DNA of 64,000 nucleotides from Adiantum capillus-veneris (GCA_014529385.2 CM043967.1:9007001-9071000), one strand, 5' to 3'; counted from the stretch's first letter, positions 1-11,584 are shown. Numbers and translations are program-made. The notes: generated from the letters alone by a model not told the origin.

Positions 1-348
1 CTCACTACAGGAGGCGTCGGCAAAGTATGCCCAGCCGAGAAGATTCATGCACGGGAAGCCAATCAAGAAGATCCTCCTCGCAAGAGAGGTTAGAAATATT
101 TGCCCGAAGAAATCACAGTCATTGAGAAGCTCGCAACCCAAGGCGTGGATTTGGCAAGTCAAGGAGAGACCCCGGTCATGCTCCACGTTCGTATAGTAGA
201 GCTAGAAAGAAAGTTGGCATGGTACGAGGCAAGATATGGGTCTGTTATCAAAGAAGAGATAGGCAATGCGGGTCCAAGGGATTCCTCTGGCAATTCAAAG
301 TTTTGTGTATTTGATCTTTTAGGGGATCCAGCCCATGATTTAAATTAA
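1..348 (+). CDS. Unidentified partial ORF at window edge
   Basis: An open frame of about 82 codons ends with TAA at 346-348. It has no ATG near the front; the longest reading starts at a TTG, and similar-looking coding sequence continues left in another frame, so this is probably the 3' part of a longer or broken gene. The product is hydrophilic, with a short charged helix in the middle (residues about 35-50: LERKLAWYEARYG). I do not recognise the family. A retrotransposon Gag tail or a transposon accessory protein is possible, given the surroundings. No function is assigned. Confidence 0.25.
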
Positions 349-545
349 ATCTCCAAAACAATATCAACCTCTTTTTGTATCTTAAATCTCAAGATTTGTA
401 ACTAGAACCTCTTTTCGATATGTAAATCTCTATTTGTTGGAACATGTGAACATGTCGGATGTTGTTGCAATTGTGTAAGTTTTGTTCTCTCTCCCTACCT
501 CTTTTTGACAATGATAGAAAGAAGATGGAGAGAAAGAGAGACAAT

Positions 546-552
<7 letters not shown>

Positions 553-582
<30 letters not shown>
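553..582. repeat. (GA)n microsatellite
   Basis: About 15 GA units lie inside a longer purine-rich stretch (520-590). Apparent serine/leucine ORFs across it are artefacts of the repeat. Confidence 0.9.
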
Positions 583-652
583 CAGGTGATTGTGAAACTA
601 AACTCCACACAACTTTTGCATTACAAAATTAATTGAGAATATAGTACAAACT

Positions 653-2245
653 TTATAGCTCCTCCGTCCCCTCAATCACAGGCACCATGTCATCAATTTC
701 TTCGACATCTAAACATTCCGGATCAATATCTTCTGGGTTCCATTCCATTTCATCATCGGATTTGAGCTCATTTGCAATTGCTCCGTGTGTTTGAAAGTAC
801 CTGAAGCTTTCTTCTGTGTCCCGTGTGGCTAACTTTGCTGGCTTATGCAGAAGTCACATGTTACAAAATACATACACCAAGTCCGCAGCTCGTCTAGGAA
901 TTAATCGATTTCATTTTTTAGTATGCACGAAAGCAAACGAAGACCAATTTCTTTTACAACTACCACTTGAGGCAGCAACAGACAATACTCTCACAGCCAC
1001 ATAATGAAGTTCCACTTTTTCTCCACCGTACTCTTTCCACCAAATTGGTGCGCTCATCGTCCTGATAGCATCTATATGCCAAGGATCCCAAACATTCCTT
1101 CTCTACTAGTATATGTCGTCTACTGTGTGTATGCCACCTGTCCTTGGACATTGCCTAATAGTTGGGCACACACTTTCTTGAAATCACTGATCACTTCATT
1201 GTTTGAAGATTGCTCGTGCATCTGGAACTTGGGATCCAAGAAAAACCCTGCTCCATGTCAAGGAGTATGCAGCTGCTCCCATTGTCTTTTGACAAATGAC
1301 ATCACCATGGATTTCTCTTTTCGTGCATAATATGTACAGTCTTTTTATTTGCGAGAGGCTTCATGCATATACCAATAAACCTGTCCAAAGATAGAGGCCT
1401 CTTTATCTACTAATTGTATCAGATGAAAGAAGGGTTCTGTGACAGTACACATTTTGTCTACATTTCTCCAAAAAACGGGAGAGTTTTCACGCTGATAGCA
1501 TTTGGAAGCAGTATGTTCATACTTGGGATATGTATCGAACCAAATGTCCCATCTTCTATCTGCCACTATTTCAACAAGGGCTGTTTTAACCTGCTGCAGT
1601 GTAGAGAGAACGTAATACGCTGTCGCAAAACGAGTCACACAAAAAAATTGTAAACTTTTTGTTGGGAACTTTGTTCTAAACAAAGCGTAAGAAAATTAAT
1701 GCTCTCTTATAAACTTCACCAAGTGGTTTGCATCTAGAAGATCTTGCTTAATAGAAGGAACTTTTTGAAAAGTCTTTTAAAAGCAGATTCAAAGTGTGAG
1801 CAGCTCATGGAACCCATGTAATCTCTAGATACTTTGCTTCAATTGCTTTTCCAGTTGCTTTGTAGTTAGATGTATTATCTATGACAATGGCTGTCACATT
1901 TTTAGGTCCCCCTGCTCTTCTGATCAAACGCTCATGTATATACACCAACAAGATATCCACTAGTCTTTTCTTTCAGGGATGTGTTAATGGAGCCAACAAG
2001 ATATCCACTAGCCATAGATGGAGCCATCATTTTGGGACCTCCCTTTTTTTTGCCCTCAAGATGTACTCTCTTTGCCCTGAGCGCCCACTCGGGAAATTTT
2101 GCTTTAATACGTCTTGGGGGGGGGGGGGGGGGTTGCAAGCTGTCACGTTTCCAAGAATTTTGAACACATGCTCTTTTATCCTATGAGCATTTCCACTAAA
2201 ATTATGGGTGCAGGTCTTACCCCTCAACAGGTCTTACCCCTCAAC
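653..2245 (-). pseudogene. hAT-superfamily transposase, decayed
   Basis: Read on the minus strand, fragments appear in the order expected for plant hAT (DUF659 / hAT dimerisation) transposases. At about 2140-2230 there is a BED-finger-like piece (FSGNAHRIKEH, then a Cys). At about 1700-1890 comes the DUF659-like core with VIDNTSNYKATGKAIEAKY and AAHTLNLLL. At 1345-1683 a 112-residue open stretch has TRFAT, FWRNV and LIQLVD. At about 815-1040 is the C-terminal dimerisation region (a WW-type start, RVLS, a C-RNWS-F motif, RNRL). The frame ends in an acidic tail with a stop at 653-655. Stops and frameshifts separate the pieces, and a G-tract at 2116-2132 interrupts the N-terminal part. The protein would have cut and pasted its own DNA element; this copy cannot. 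No terminal inverted repeat or 8-bp duplication was found. Confidence 0.8.
2116..2132. repeat. Poly-G tract
   Basis: Seventeen consecutive G lie inside the N-terminal part of the hAT pseudogene. On the minus strand they read as a proline run. Confidence 0.9.
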
Positions 2246-2454
2246 TTTGATGTAGTCTTTCCAACAACCAATTCACCTACATAGTTCCACTCATATCCTT
2301 TCACCATCTTCTTAAGATTTGCAAACTCAAATAGGACTAATTACTAAATACACATCTAAAATCAAACTCTTATACCATTTACATATCTTTACTTGTCAAC
2401 GTTCAAAAAAAAAAAAATTGACCTCTTTAAATTGTAAATACCAAAGAAAAAAAA

Positions 2455-2990
2455 ATCAAATGTGAGCTTTCACTCTATACGTGAATCATGATAAATAAAT
2501 CACTTAATTTATCTCAATAACTTCCAAGTGTGAGTAAACTCTACACAACGCAAGATATTTTTTAAAAACCTACCTAAATTACCTCCAAGTGTGAGTGTAA
2601 CTCAACACATAGCAAGCAATCAAAACTCACTACTTATCTCTTCTAGGTGTGAGAATACCTCTACACAAAGCAAGATTATTATTTAGTCTACCTAAATTGT
2701 ATGTAGTGTGAGTATTACTCTACACATGAAAAACAATCATTACATAAATCTAACCTAAGTTAGTTCCAGGTGTGAACATAGTTCAACACACAACAAGTAA
2801 CTCCTAACTTTAGCTATCTAACTCAAGTTACTTCTAAGTGTGATCATAGTTCAACACAAAGCAAATAACTGCTAACTTTAACTATCTTAAATCACTTCCA
2901 AGTGTGAGTTTCCTCTACACAAGGCAAGTAATCACTAACTACTTTACTTAATTTACCTCCCAGTGTAAGATATACTTCACACAGAGTAGA
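2455..2990. repeat. Degenerate ~60-68 bp tandem array, nine units
   Basis: Nine units share a core of the form GTGTGA, 6-9 variable bases, then CTCTACACA or TTCAACACA, usually followed by a CAAG-like tail. Cores begin near 2461, 2528, 2588, 2648, 2706, 2770, 2838, 2901 and 2963. Each core is an imperfect inverted repeat (GTGT...ACAC). The array is AT-rich and non-coding. It lies upstream of the minus-strand hAT pseudogene, where hAT elements often carry subterminal repeats, but that link is inference. Confidence 0.7.
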
Positions 2991-3217
2991 TAAAGACTAA
3001 ACTCAAAAATCCAAAGCCTTAAAGAAACTACATTCAACTAATTTAACTTTTTATCCTAAGCTCTAAATTTTTACTAAAAAAATTGTATAGCTAAATTCAA
3101 AATGTCTTTTTTATATTTTTTTAATGTTCTAGAGCTCACCTATAGATGAGAAAAGGGGGAAGAGAGATCAATAGAATGGGAAAACCGTCCATTTCCACGG
3201 TATATATATAGCTATAC

Positions 3218-3262
3218 TTTGATCAAAATAATTATTTCGATTGAAATAATATTTTGATCAAA
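3218..3262. repeat. Inverted repeat / hairpin
   Basis: A 21-bp arm (TTTGATCAAAATAATTATTTC) and a 20-bp arm are complementary except for one unpaired base, with a 4-nt loop. A TATATATATA stretch lies just left at 3200-3210. A second, looser dyad (ATACGGTG ... CACCGTAT) lies at about 3280-3310. Confidence 0.75.
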
Positions 3263-3479
3263 ATTCTAAGAAATTATACGATACGGTGTTTTTGCTGATG
3301 TGGCACCGTATAATACGACCGAATATAGATAGGTGCCATATAATATGCCCGTTTAAAGCATATTATGCATACACCGTACAACATACAATGCAACTTAGAT
3401 TTTGAGTATGTGACTGTTGAAGAAGCACCATTGATGAAGTTTGAGTAATGCCCCTTTAATTGATCAATCAAACATTAGG

Positions 3480-4710
3480 TGCTATTCAATGTTTTACACA
3501 CTTGCTGCAAGTCTTTACTTCTCAAGCACCAAATAGTATTGCATACTATTGTGGGATGATATATAGCTAGTAGTTAAATAATATGCTTGCAATAAATACG
3601 TTCTCTTAAGCATCAAACAGAATAGACATCTATTTTGGAATGGTGTTCAATGCACTAAGTAGATCCAATCAATATGTCACTTTTTTCCTTTATACTTTCA
3701 TAATCAAAATGACTATGATGTACGGGAAGGGCAACGTCATCAAATCCAGACTTTGACAAATCTAAGTAAATAAAAAATATTAAAAAGTTTTTTGATCATT
3801 GAAGGGTATTTAATACTGATCAAAATGAAAATTTGATGCCAAACGAGTAATGTTCTCTCTCTAACCTACAGAAACAAGATCCATATTTGACTTAGGAAAG
3901 TTACGGAGTAGAGAAAATGATAAGTCCAAGTCTAATGTGATTAAGAAGCCTTAGAACATACATACTCCGCTAAGATTTAGTAAACAGGCTTAAAAAAAAA
4001 AAATAAGAATAAAACAACTTAAAAATGACATCGAGATGGTATTTTAATGTTTTAGAAGCCTTTAAATTAAAATTTCCATTCAAATCATAATAGCTCACTG
4101 ACATAGTCTCACAGCTAAGATTCTTGGCTCCATCTAAAAAAATCTTTAATATAAAAAACCATGCAAAATAAATATATAAGGAAGTCAAGCTCTCAACAAT
4201 CAAATTATTCGATGACAATATATAGCATATCTCACATGCCAAAAAAAATTAAAAATTTTGGTTCTATAACAGAACAAGTTGATAAAGAAAATGCTTTCAA
4301 AGAAAATCTCAAAATAATGGTTTAGATACTAAGTTACTGGTAAATCTTGTAGATCTAAAGTTCTCGAGCCAAGAAACTCACGACATACCTATAAACCAAA
4401 TTTATTAACACAGTTTCTAGTTTATAGTGAGAGACTTAAACCAAAACATTTGCATATATGGCTTGTAATGATCTTCCTTCTGGAACACATCATGAACTTG
4501 CCCCCTCCTGAGGTGTCCATGTACCTGTTTGACATGTACTTGTCTCTTGCAAGTTAGAACTCTAATTGAATCATATTTCTCTTTGGATGGAGATGTAAAA
4601 GAGAAGATTTTGAGACTCCACTTGGAAGCACAGTAGGAACTCTCTACTCTATCATTGATGGTTGTAAGTTGAGAAACATGTGAATACTATACATTTCTAA
4701 ATATTTGATT
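3480..4710. other. AT-rich intergenic DNA
   Basis: I see no gene, conserved motif or clear repeat. Short open frames on both strands are AT-rich and low complexity. The stretch ends at the E1 target duplication. Confidence 0.6.
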
Positions 4711-4715
4711 GCTTA
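4711..4715. repeat. E1 target-site duplication, left (GCTTA)
   Basis: GCTTA immediately before the left LTR matches GCTTA at 13594-13598 immediately after the right LTR. Five bases is the size expected for Ty3/gypsy integrase. Confidence 0.95.
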
Positions 4716-6301
4716 TGTAACATTTCATGGCCTAAGAACTTGTGTGTAGCGGAAATTAGCATGAACATAGTGGGCATTTCATTAGAATAGATTCCTAATA
4801 AGAATTACAAGAGTGCTTGGGTGGAGAGAGCAACAAAAAGCATAACACCTAGTTAGATAGCATGAACAATACTTTCAAAAGAGAGAGAAATTAAGCTATT
4901 GACAACAGTTGAGGACCGGATTTGCATGGAGCCAGTCCCCCCTCCAAAAGGCTTTGTATTATGGTTTCTCCCATCAAGAGAGACATTGTACAATACAATT
5001 CTTTGTGTTCCTTCAAGACTAGCTAGTGCAATGAAGATGAAAGCTTCATGCACTTAGCAAAACACTTAGCAAACACAACATGAATTATCCCCGGTCTCAG
5101 ACCCAAGACCTCACACACCTTCGAAGATGGTGAAAGCTAGCAAGGTATGAGAGTAGATTGAGAGGAAGAAGGAGTATCTTACGAGAAAGATGTACATCTC
5201 CTCACATAATCACTCATATTAGCATAGCTTAGCTTAGTAATTAGCATGGTAGAGGAGATGAGCATGCATTGAAGCTTGGCTCTTGGTTGGATTTGCATCA
5301 CAAAGCCAAGAGTTGTTGGTGTAGGCCTCCCTTCTCACAAGCTTGGAGTAGGTGGTAAGCTTTCCATTAAAGCTTGAGAAGGAGAGAGAGTCTTCTTTAC
5401 TTCACACATGATATTGTGTGAGTGTGTGTATGTGTGTGTGTGTGTGTGTGTGATAATGCCTTGCAAAAATCAGCCCCCTCTCTCTCTTGGGCGAGCCCCC
5501 TTGCTATTTTCTCTTGATGTCCTCCCATTGGACCTCCCTAGAGCTAGCCAATGACAATTAAGCAGCATAAGTGATAGCCTTCTGACATGTGTCCCTCTTT
5601 CCCCTTTTGTGAGAGCTTAAGGTAATTTAATAATTCAACTAAACTCTCATTGGACCCCTTTGCCTCCTGGCCAATAGGAATTAGGCAAGCCATTGGGCTG
5701 TTGAATGCTCATTGGACCACTTGGGAGACTGTCCAATAGTCTTCTAGAGGACTTAATTCTCATTGGTTCTTTTAGTAAGTGTTTTTAAATTAATTAAACT
5801 AGATTTACTCTAGTCTAATTCTCATTGGTCCACCTCCAAGGCCATCCAATAGGAATTGGGTACACCTTGTGGGCATCTGGGCTAGGGAGCTGACATGTGT
5901 CCCTCATTCCCTTTGTGTAAAGGGAGCTTGTGTGTGTGTGTGTGACTTTCTCTCTCTCCCCTACTCCCAAGGCTCGCCCCCTTCTATGTAGGGATTTGTA
6001 AAGACTTTTTGGGTCACACACAAAGCATCCAATTCCCCCCATGGCTGACCTTTGGACACAACCTTTGAATTTTGGAACCTTAGCATTTTGGAAGTCTTAA
6101 TGGGCTGAACCTTAGGGTCTTTTTAGCCCATTGTTGCACCTGGATCTTTTGCAGATGGCCCCCCCTTTGGATCCCTACTGTGGCCGGTCTGCTAGCTTAA
6201 CCAATATTCTAGCTTTTTCTCCCCTGGCACTTCCCCATATTAAATGATCAGTTTAACATGAGAAAATCATTTAGAAGAATTAGATATTGATTATTATGAC
6301 A
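4716..6301 (-). repeat. E1 3' LTR
   Basis: Starts TGTAAC and ends ATGACA on the plus strand (TGTCAT...GTTACA on the element strand). It pairs with 12002-13593. It contains a (GT)n run at about 5419-5451. The internal block at 4900-5010 (around AAAGGCTTTGTATTATGG) is conserved in the LTRs of E2, E4 and the solo LTR. Confidence 0.96.
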
Positions 6302-6316
6302 TTACCTCTCTCTTGA
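6302..6316 (-). promoter_or_regulatory. E1 polypurine tract
   Basis: Directly next to the 3' LTR, the minus strand reads TCAAGAGAGAGGTAA. This is the position and composition of the plus-strand DNA priming site used in reverse transcription. E4 has a matching tract before 37141. Confidence 0.8.
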
Positions 6317-6649
6317 AATCATAGTCGTCCTCGACTATGGTGTAGAGAAGATAAAGCATATTCATGAGTCCTTTTCTTAGCGGGTAGAGGATCCCTATGT
6401 TACCCTACGACATCATTCCACAATGGATGACTAGTCCATTTGGCGCTTGAGAGCCTGAGGCTGCCGCAAGCATGTCTGCACATTAGTCCTATCAATCTTC
6501 CATAGTAGAGTGACAAGCTCTAATTGGTGTTTGGGAGACGTCGTCTCCGCAAACTTGATCTAAGCATGCATACTACTTCATTTTTGTGCACAATAAAGAA
6601 AAAGAGAGTCTTATAAGACAAAAAACTTTGTTCATTTTTAACATTTTGT

Positions 6650-7578
6650 ACATTTGCTTACTCTTGGGAAGCATTGTAAGCATTGACAACGTTTAGGTTA
6701 TCCTTTAATTGTATGCCTTGCATCCATCTAGCATCTTCAAAAGGATAATTCTTAAACTTAATAAGATATCGTCAGATAGTCTTACCACCTCTTAGTACCT
6801 TGTCTTCATGTCGGAGAATGGACTCGGGCCGCAGCACCTTCTCTTGATCCTCGATCTCCGGTGGGTCTTCAATAGTTGGTTCTTGAGGTGGCTCTCCTTT
6901 GTAAGGCTTTAATAGACTCGCATGGAAAGCATTGTGTATGAGCCAATGATTGGGCAACTTGAGTTGATAGGCCATCTCATTGATTGGCCTAAGAATCTGG
7001 AAGGGACCATAATACCTTTTTGCTAGTTTAGCATAGTACTTTTGGTGTCCCGTAGGATTCTTGCCCGTTGTGTGCCTTAATCGAGCCTTGGGAAACTTTA
7101 ATAAGACCCAATCATTTTCTTTAAAGGCTTGGGCTCTTCTGTGCTTGTCAGCAACAGCAGCCTTTTGCCTTTGCTGTGAGATAGAGATAGCATCCTTAAT
7201 CTTTTGAAAAGATTCTTGTAGGTCTCGGCTATACTCATCTGCAGCGAAGATCTTCCCATGTACCTTTAGTAGGAAGGGACTTTTTGATATTCCCTCAATT
7301 ACCTCGAAAGGTGCTTTTCCCGTGGAAGTATGTACAGTGTTATTGTAAGCATACTCCACTAAGGGTAAGTACTTCTCCAATTGGCATCTTTGATCTACTT
7401 CCGTTACATAGGCTTTTAGTAGATCGAGAATTGTTAGGTTAGCTATTTCACTTTGGCCATCCGTTTGTGGATGATAGGCCGAAGAGAAGTTTAGCCTTGT
7501 CCCTAAATTCTCGAAGAGACCCTTCCAGAAATTACTGGTCATTCTAGGATCTCTATCCGACACTATGGACATTGGCAA
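6650..7578 (-). pseudogene. E1 integrase C-terminal half and chromodomain
   Basis: A 268-residue open frame (7578-6772) carries the second catalytic Asp of integrase near its start (SIVSDRDPRM) and the Glu in the YHPQTDGQSE motif at about residue 36-45. The GPFQIL / AFHASLLK C-terminal region of gypsy integrases follows. The frame then enters a chromodomain (RPESILRHEDK) and stops at TGA 6772-6774. Beyond that stop the same frame continues with YLIKFKNYPFEDARWMQ, a clear chromodomain core, to a natural stop near 6660. The interrupting codon looks like CGA changed to TGA. Chromodomains of this family are thought to steer integration towards particular chromatin. The N-terminal half of integrase is in the next ORF, one frame off. 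Confidence 0.9.
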
Positions 7579-8765
7579 GCCATGGTACTTGAAAATTTGT
7601 GAATGAAGAGGGTTGCCATTTGATGGGCTTTGATAGTCTTTTTGGCAGGTATAAAATGAGCTTGTTTACTGAACTTGTCTACTATCGTCCATATTCCCGT
7701 ATTCCCATGGATAGACTTAGGCAATCCAAAGATAAAATCCATGGATATGCTCTCCCATGGTGAATTAGGGATTGGCAAAGGTTGAAGCAATCCAAGTTGC
7801 TTCCCTCTATCAAATTTTGTCTTTTGGCATACCACACATTTAGAAACATAATCTTGTATGTTCACTTTCATGGTAGGCCAATAGAAATATGTTTCAATTC
7901 CCTTTAAGGTAGACTGAATCCCTCTATGCCCCGCATAAGGTGGAGCATGTGATTCATGCATTACTTTCTCACGTAGTGAGTTAGTAACACATAGTCTATT
8001 GCCGTAGAGAAGATAACCATCTTGTAAAGTAAATGGTTCTTCTTTCTTCCCTAATGCAAGGGCTGAAATCACATCTCTAAAATCGGGATCAATAGCATAC
8101 TCATCTATCATTGAAGATAGATCATTGTGAGTTGCTATGGAAACCGCATTCACTCTCGGCCGTCTTGAGAGTGCATCAGCTACTTGATTATGCTTGCCAG
8201 CAATGTGAGCAATATGAAAATGAAATTGCGAAAGGAAATTTGCCCACCTCATTTGTTTGTCGGAGAGCTTGGTCTGCATCATGAAGTACTTAAGACTTTG
8301 GTGATCCGTTCGCAGAATGAAAGGAGTCCCCAATAAATAGTGCTTCCATGAGTCTAAGGCATGTAGAACTGCAAGGAGTTCCTTTTCATATATGCCTAGA
8401 GCGTGCTCAATAGGGTCGAGCCTTTGACTTTCATAGCCTATGGCGTGCCCTTCTTGAAGCAAAACAGCTCCAAGGCAATCACCACAAGCATCACATTGGA
8501 CCTCAAATGGTTTTGAGAGGTCCGGTAGTGTAAGCACAGGTTGAGAGATAAGCTTTTCTTTAAGCTTTTCAAAAGCATTATTCTCCTTAGCAGACCATGT
8601 ATACCTAACTCTTTTCTTTGTTAGGTCATGTAAAGGTCCCGCAATTTGTGAGAACTTTTCTATGAAGCGTCTATAGTATGTACACATACCTATAAAGCTT
8701 CTTAGTTCATGAAGATTCTTTGGTTTAGGCCATCCTTTTATTACCTCCAACTTTGATGGATCCAT
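7563..8765 (-). pseudogene. E1 RNase H and integrase N-terminal half
   Basis: A 400-residue frame. Residues 1-80 are the RT connection (FIGMCTYYRRFI). Residues about 88-205 are RNase H with D92 (QCDACGDCLGA), E128 (YEKELLAVLHAL), D154 (RTDHQSL) and D197 (VADALSRR). Residues about 270-315 are the integrase zinc finger, with histidines around 273-280 (SHAPPYAGH) and C310/C313 (CVVC). Residue 343 (SMDFI) is the first catalytic Asp of the integrase core. The frame leaves the integrase reading at about residue 386 through a 1-base deletion near 7600; the rest lies in the ORF that starts at 7578. A TAA lies just upstream of the first Met, so the link to RT is also cut. Confidence 0.93.
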
Positions 8766-10458
8766 TTAGATGCCATCTTGAGAGATAATGTGACCTAAAT
8801 ATTGAATCTCTTGCAATTTTCTTTCGATTAACATAAAGTTTATTCTCTCTTAAAACTTGAAATATTACCTGGAGGTGTTGCTTGTGTTCGTCTAATGAAT
8901 TAGAGTAGATGATAATATCATCAAAGAACACTCCAATGAAGGTTCGATGAGGCCTGAACAGCTTCTCCATCAAGCGGTTGAATGTGGCTGGTGCATTGGT
9001 CAAGCCAAAAGGCATGACAATGTATTCGTAAAGACCAAATGTGGTGCGAAATGCGGTCTTTACAATGTCTTGATCAACTATCCTTATTTGATGATAGCCA
9101 CTTTTTAGGTCAATCCTACTGAAGTAGGTCGATCCTTGTAGCTTATCAAATAGGTCTTCTACCCGTGGAATGGGAAACCTATTCTTGATAGTGATCCTAT
9201 TTAGTGCTCTATAGTCAACACACATTCGATATGTGCCGTCTTTCTTTTGCACTAATAGCACAGGTGAGAAAAATGGAGATGAGCTAGGCCTAACCATGCC
9301 CTTCTCAACTAACTCATGCACTTGCCGCATAATCTCCTCTTGTTGAGCTTGAGAAACTCTATAAGGAGGTTTGTTAGGCGGTGAACTTCCTGGAAGAAGT
9401 TCAATTGCATGGTCATCATTACCTCGTTTAGGAGGTAACTCATAAGGGATGTCGTCAATAAAAACATCTTGAAACCCCTTGAGAAACTTGGATAAGTCTA
9501 ATTCCTTTTTGTTGCTTTTATTTTCTTTTGCTAAAACATTAGGTTCATTTTGAGAATCTTTAACAAAAATCATGTACACGGAAATAGAGCTCTTTATTGA
9601 CTTGTTGAAAGCTGGTGTATGTACAATGGGGATAGTGTTACCCATTTCCTTAGCATCTATATACATGTCTTTTTCCCTGAACTTAAAGGAGATTCTCCTT
9701 TCAAAAAATTTAACATTGGCAGCCAGGCGGTCAAACCATGGTGCCCCTAGGATTACCTCCTCATGCTTGAGAGGAGAGATAAAGAAGTCCTCTTTGTCCA
9801 CATAGCCTTGAATATGAAGCCTCAATTTCCCGATTAAGGGAGTGACTGAAGCTTCTTGCTCCTTGAAAGCACTATCTGTGGGTAGGACATCTCCCATCTC
9901 GTAGGCTTGTATGCCTAGCTCGATGGCCAACTCTATAGATATAAAATTGTGTATAGATATAAAATTGTGGTCAAAGAGAATAAAAGCATCATGTTCTCTT
10001 ACCTTTCCCCAAGCATGGCATAGAGGAGATCCTTTGTGATGAGTTTGGTGAGTCTCCTCCTCTTGGATTTCAACCAAGGAAGCTCTAGGAGGATGTTGGC
10101 GGTTGTTCTTTTGGGGACAAGCGCGGTACGCATGCCCTTGTTTGCCGCACTTGAAACACCGGTTATCCTTGCGATAACGCTCAAGCTCTTCAGGAGAGAG
10201 TTTATTTTTACCTTTGTAAACTCCCTTCTCTTTAGCTTTGTTGGAGTTGCCCTTAGGAGACTTTTGGACATTGTCCTTCCCCTTAGGCTCGTTGGAACCC
10301 TTGTTTTCCATGGGCTTATTATTTCTTTTAGCCCCCGTTTGGAAATTGATTCGAGAGGCCACCATAGTATGGTGTATTACCGCCGATATGGTACGTGGCC
10401 TTTGGGAGTTGACATACTCCGCCATTTCTTCGGTTAAATTGTTGCTTTTGCTCTCCAA
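8725..10458 (-). pseudogene. E1 Gag tail, zinc knuckle, protease and reverse transcriptase
   Basis: A 577-residue frame. Residues 9-50 finish Gag. Residues 101-114 are a perfect CCHC zinc knuckle (CFKCGKQGHAYRAC). Residues about 155-260 are the aspartic protease with the flap-side motif VILGAPWF at 235-242. Its catalytic motif, DPGST in E4 and E5, is missing and replaced by a repeated HNFIS segment caused by an 18-bp duplication (9934-9951 and 9952-9969). Residues about 375-547 are RT: QKKDGTYRMCVDYRALN, SRIDLKSGYHQIR, MPFGLTNAPATF and the catalytic FFDD at 511-514. After residue 547 the frame runs off because about ten bases are deleted. The RT core looks intact, but the protease cannot work. 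Confidence 0.93.
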
Positions 10459-11584
10459 AATCCAACTTTTTGAAGATAGTGGCTTTGAGTTGTAAGTCCC
10501 AAAACTTGTCTACATATTTGTGGATGGATTCATAGGGAGAGAGCTTTAAGCTTCGCCATTCGATGAGTACTTTGTCTTTGGCATCGGTGGCCAAAAACTG
10601 CTTCATAATGGAAACTCTTAAAGCTTTCCATGTTCGTGGAGCTTCACCGTTGGCTCGTAGGCTAGACCACCATTGCCTGGCGGACTTTTGAAAGTGCATA
10701 GCTACATGGCATAGCTTAGAGGACTCCGTGAAGCCCTCATCTCCAAACGCCGCATCAAAATGTTGGATAAAGGCCAAGACTTTGTCCGTAGCACCAAAGG
10801 TGCCATCATAGGTAAGGAAAGAGATGCTCTTCCCTCCCTCTTTGAATTTATTCAACTTGGACGACCTCTTCCATGCGGCATGGGATTTCCTATGGCCTCT
10901 TCTTTTTGATGGTTCAAAGGTTGCACCATCACTTTCTTCAGAAGGTGAAGAATTTGAAGAAGGTGGAGAAGAGGGTGACCTCTTTCTCGCCTTTTTCTTG
11001 TCTTGATCTTCGGCGTCTTCACCATCACTTTCATAAGAGGAAGAGGATGAAGAAGAGGGTGTCCTCTTTCTCGCCTTTTTCTTCTCTTGCTTTTTATCAT
11101 CCCTCTTTGAATTATGGTGTGGAGAAGAATGTGATGGTCTTCTCCACTTTGGTGGTAATGGAGAGCGTTTAGCCCACCGTCTTCGTGGAGCCATCTCCGC
11201 CGAGGTGGCGGGAGACTCACTTCTTTCTCGTTCCTTCGGTGGAGGCTCTTGAGTTCTTCTTTGAGAAAGAGATGCATCATCAAGAAGTAAATTCTTGAGC
11301 CCTTTGTATGGATTCTCTTCTTCTTCCCGAATCGGAGAGAGACCTCTTTTGGGAGTCTCACAAGGAGGATTCCTAGGTGTTCTCTCGTCATGGTGATGAG
11401 CTTGGAGAATCCCGTGAGCATGGAGCTGCCGTTGCACTTCACTTTGGAGAGATGGATTGCCCATGGCTTGTTGAAGCCTAGAAACAAGATAGTTAACAAG
11501 CATCGGAGCATCATTAGTAGCTTGCTCATTAGCAAAATCAAAGTTATCAACATTAACTTCACTCTCTTTACTATTGTCAGCCAT
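10328..11584 (-). pseudogene. E1 Gag
   Basis: Starts with ATG at 11582-11584. Residues 1-100 form a variable N-terminal region. Residues about 115-235 are strongly basic and serine-rich, with twice-repeated KKARKR(T/S)PSS blocks resembling RS domains. Residues about 254-383 are the retrotransposon Gag core (FLTYDGTFGATDKVLAFIQ, QWWSSLRANGEAPRTWKAL, SIHKYVDKFWDL). At about 10440 roughly 13 bases present in E2 and E4 are missing, so the last ~35 residues are out of frame and the Gag C-terminus plus zinc knuckle continue in the overlapping frame. Gag would form the cytoplasmic particle that packages the element's RNA. Confidence 0.92.

Noticed and set aside
2455-2990. CRISPR-like array
   Set aside because: Plant nuclear context, degenerate repeats and no constant-length repeat/spacer pattern.
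10036-11172. Long plus-strand ORFs across the E1 gag region
   Set aside because: They are the opposite strand of Gag and its serine-rich repeat; no family features.
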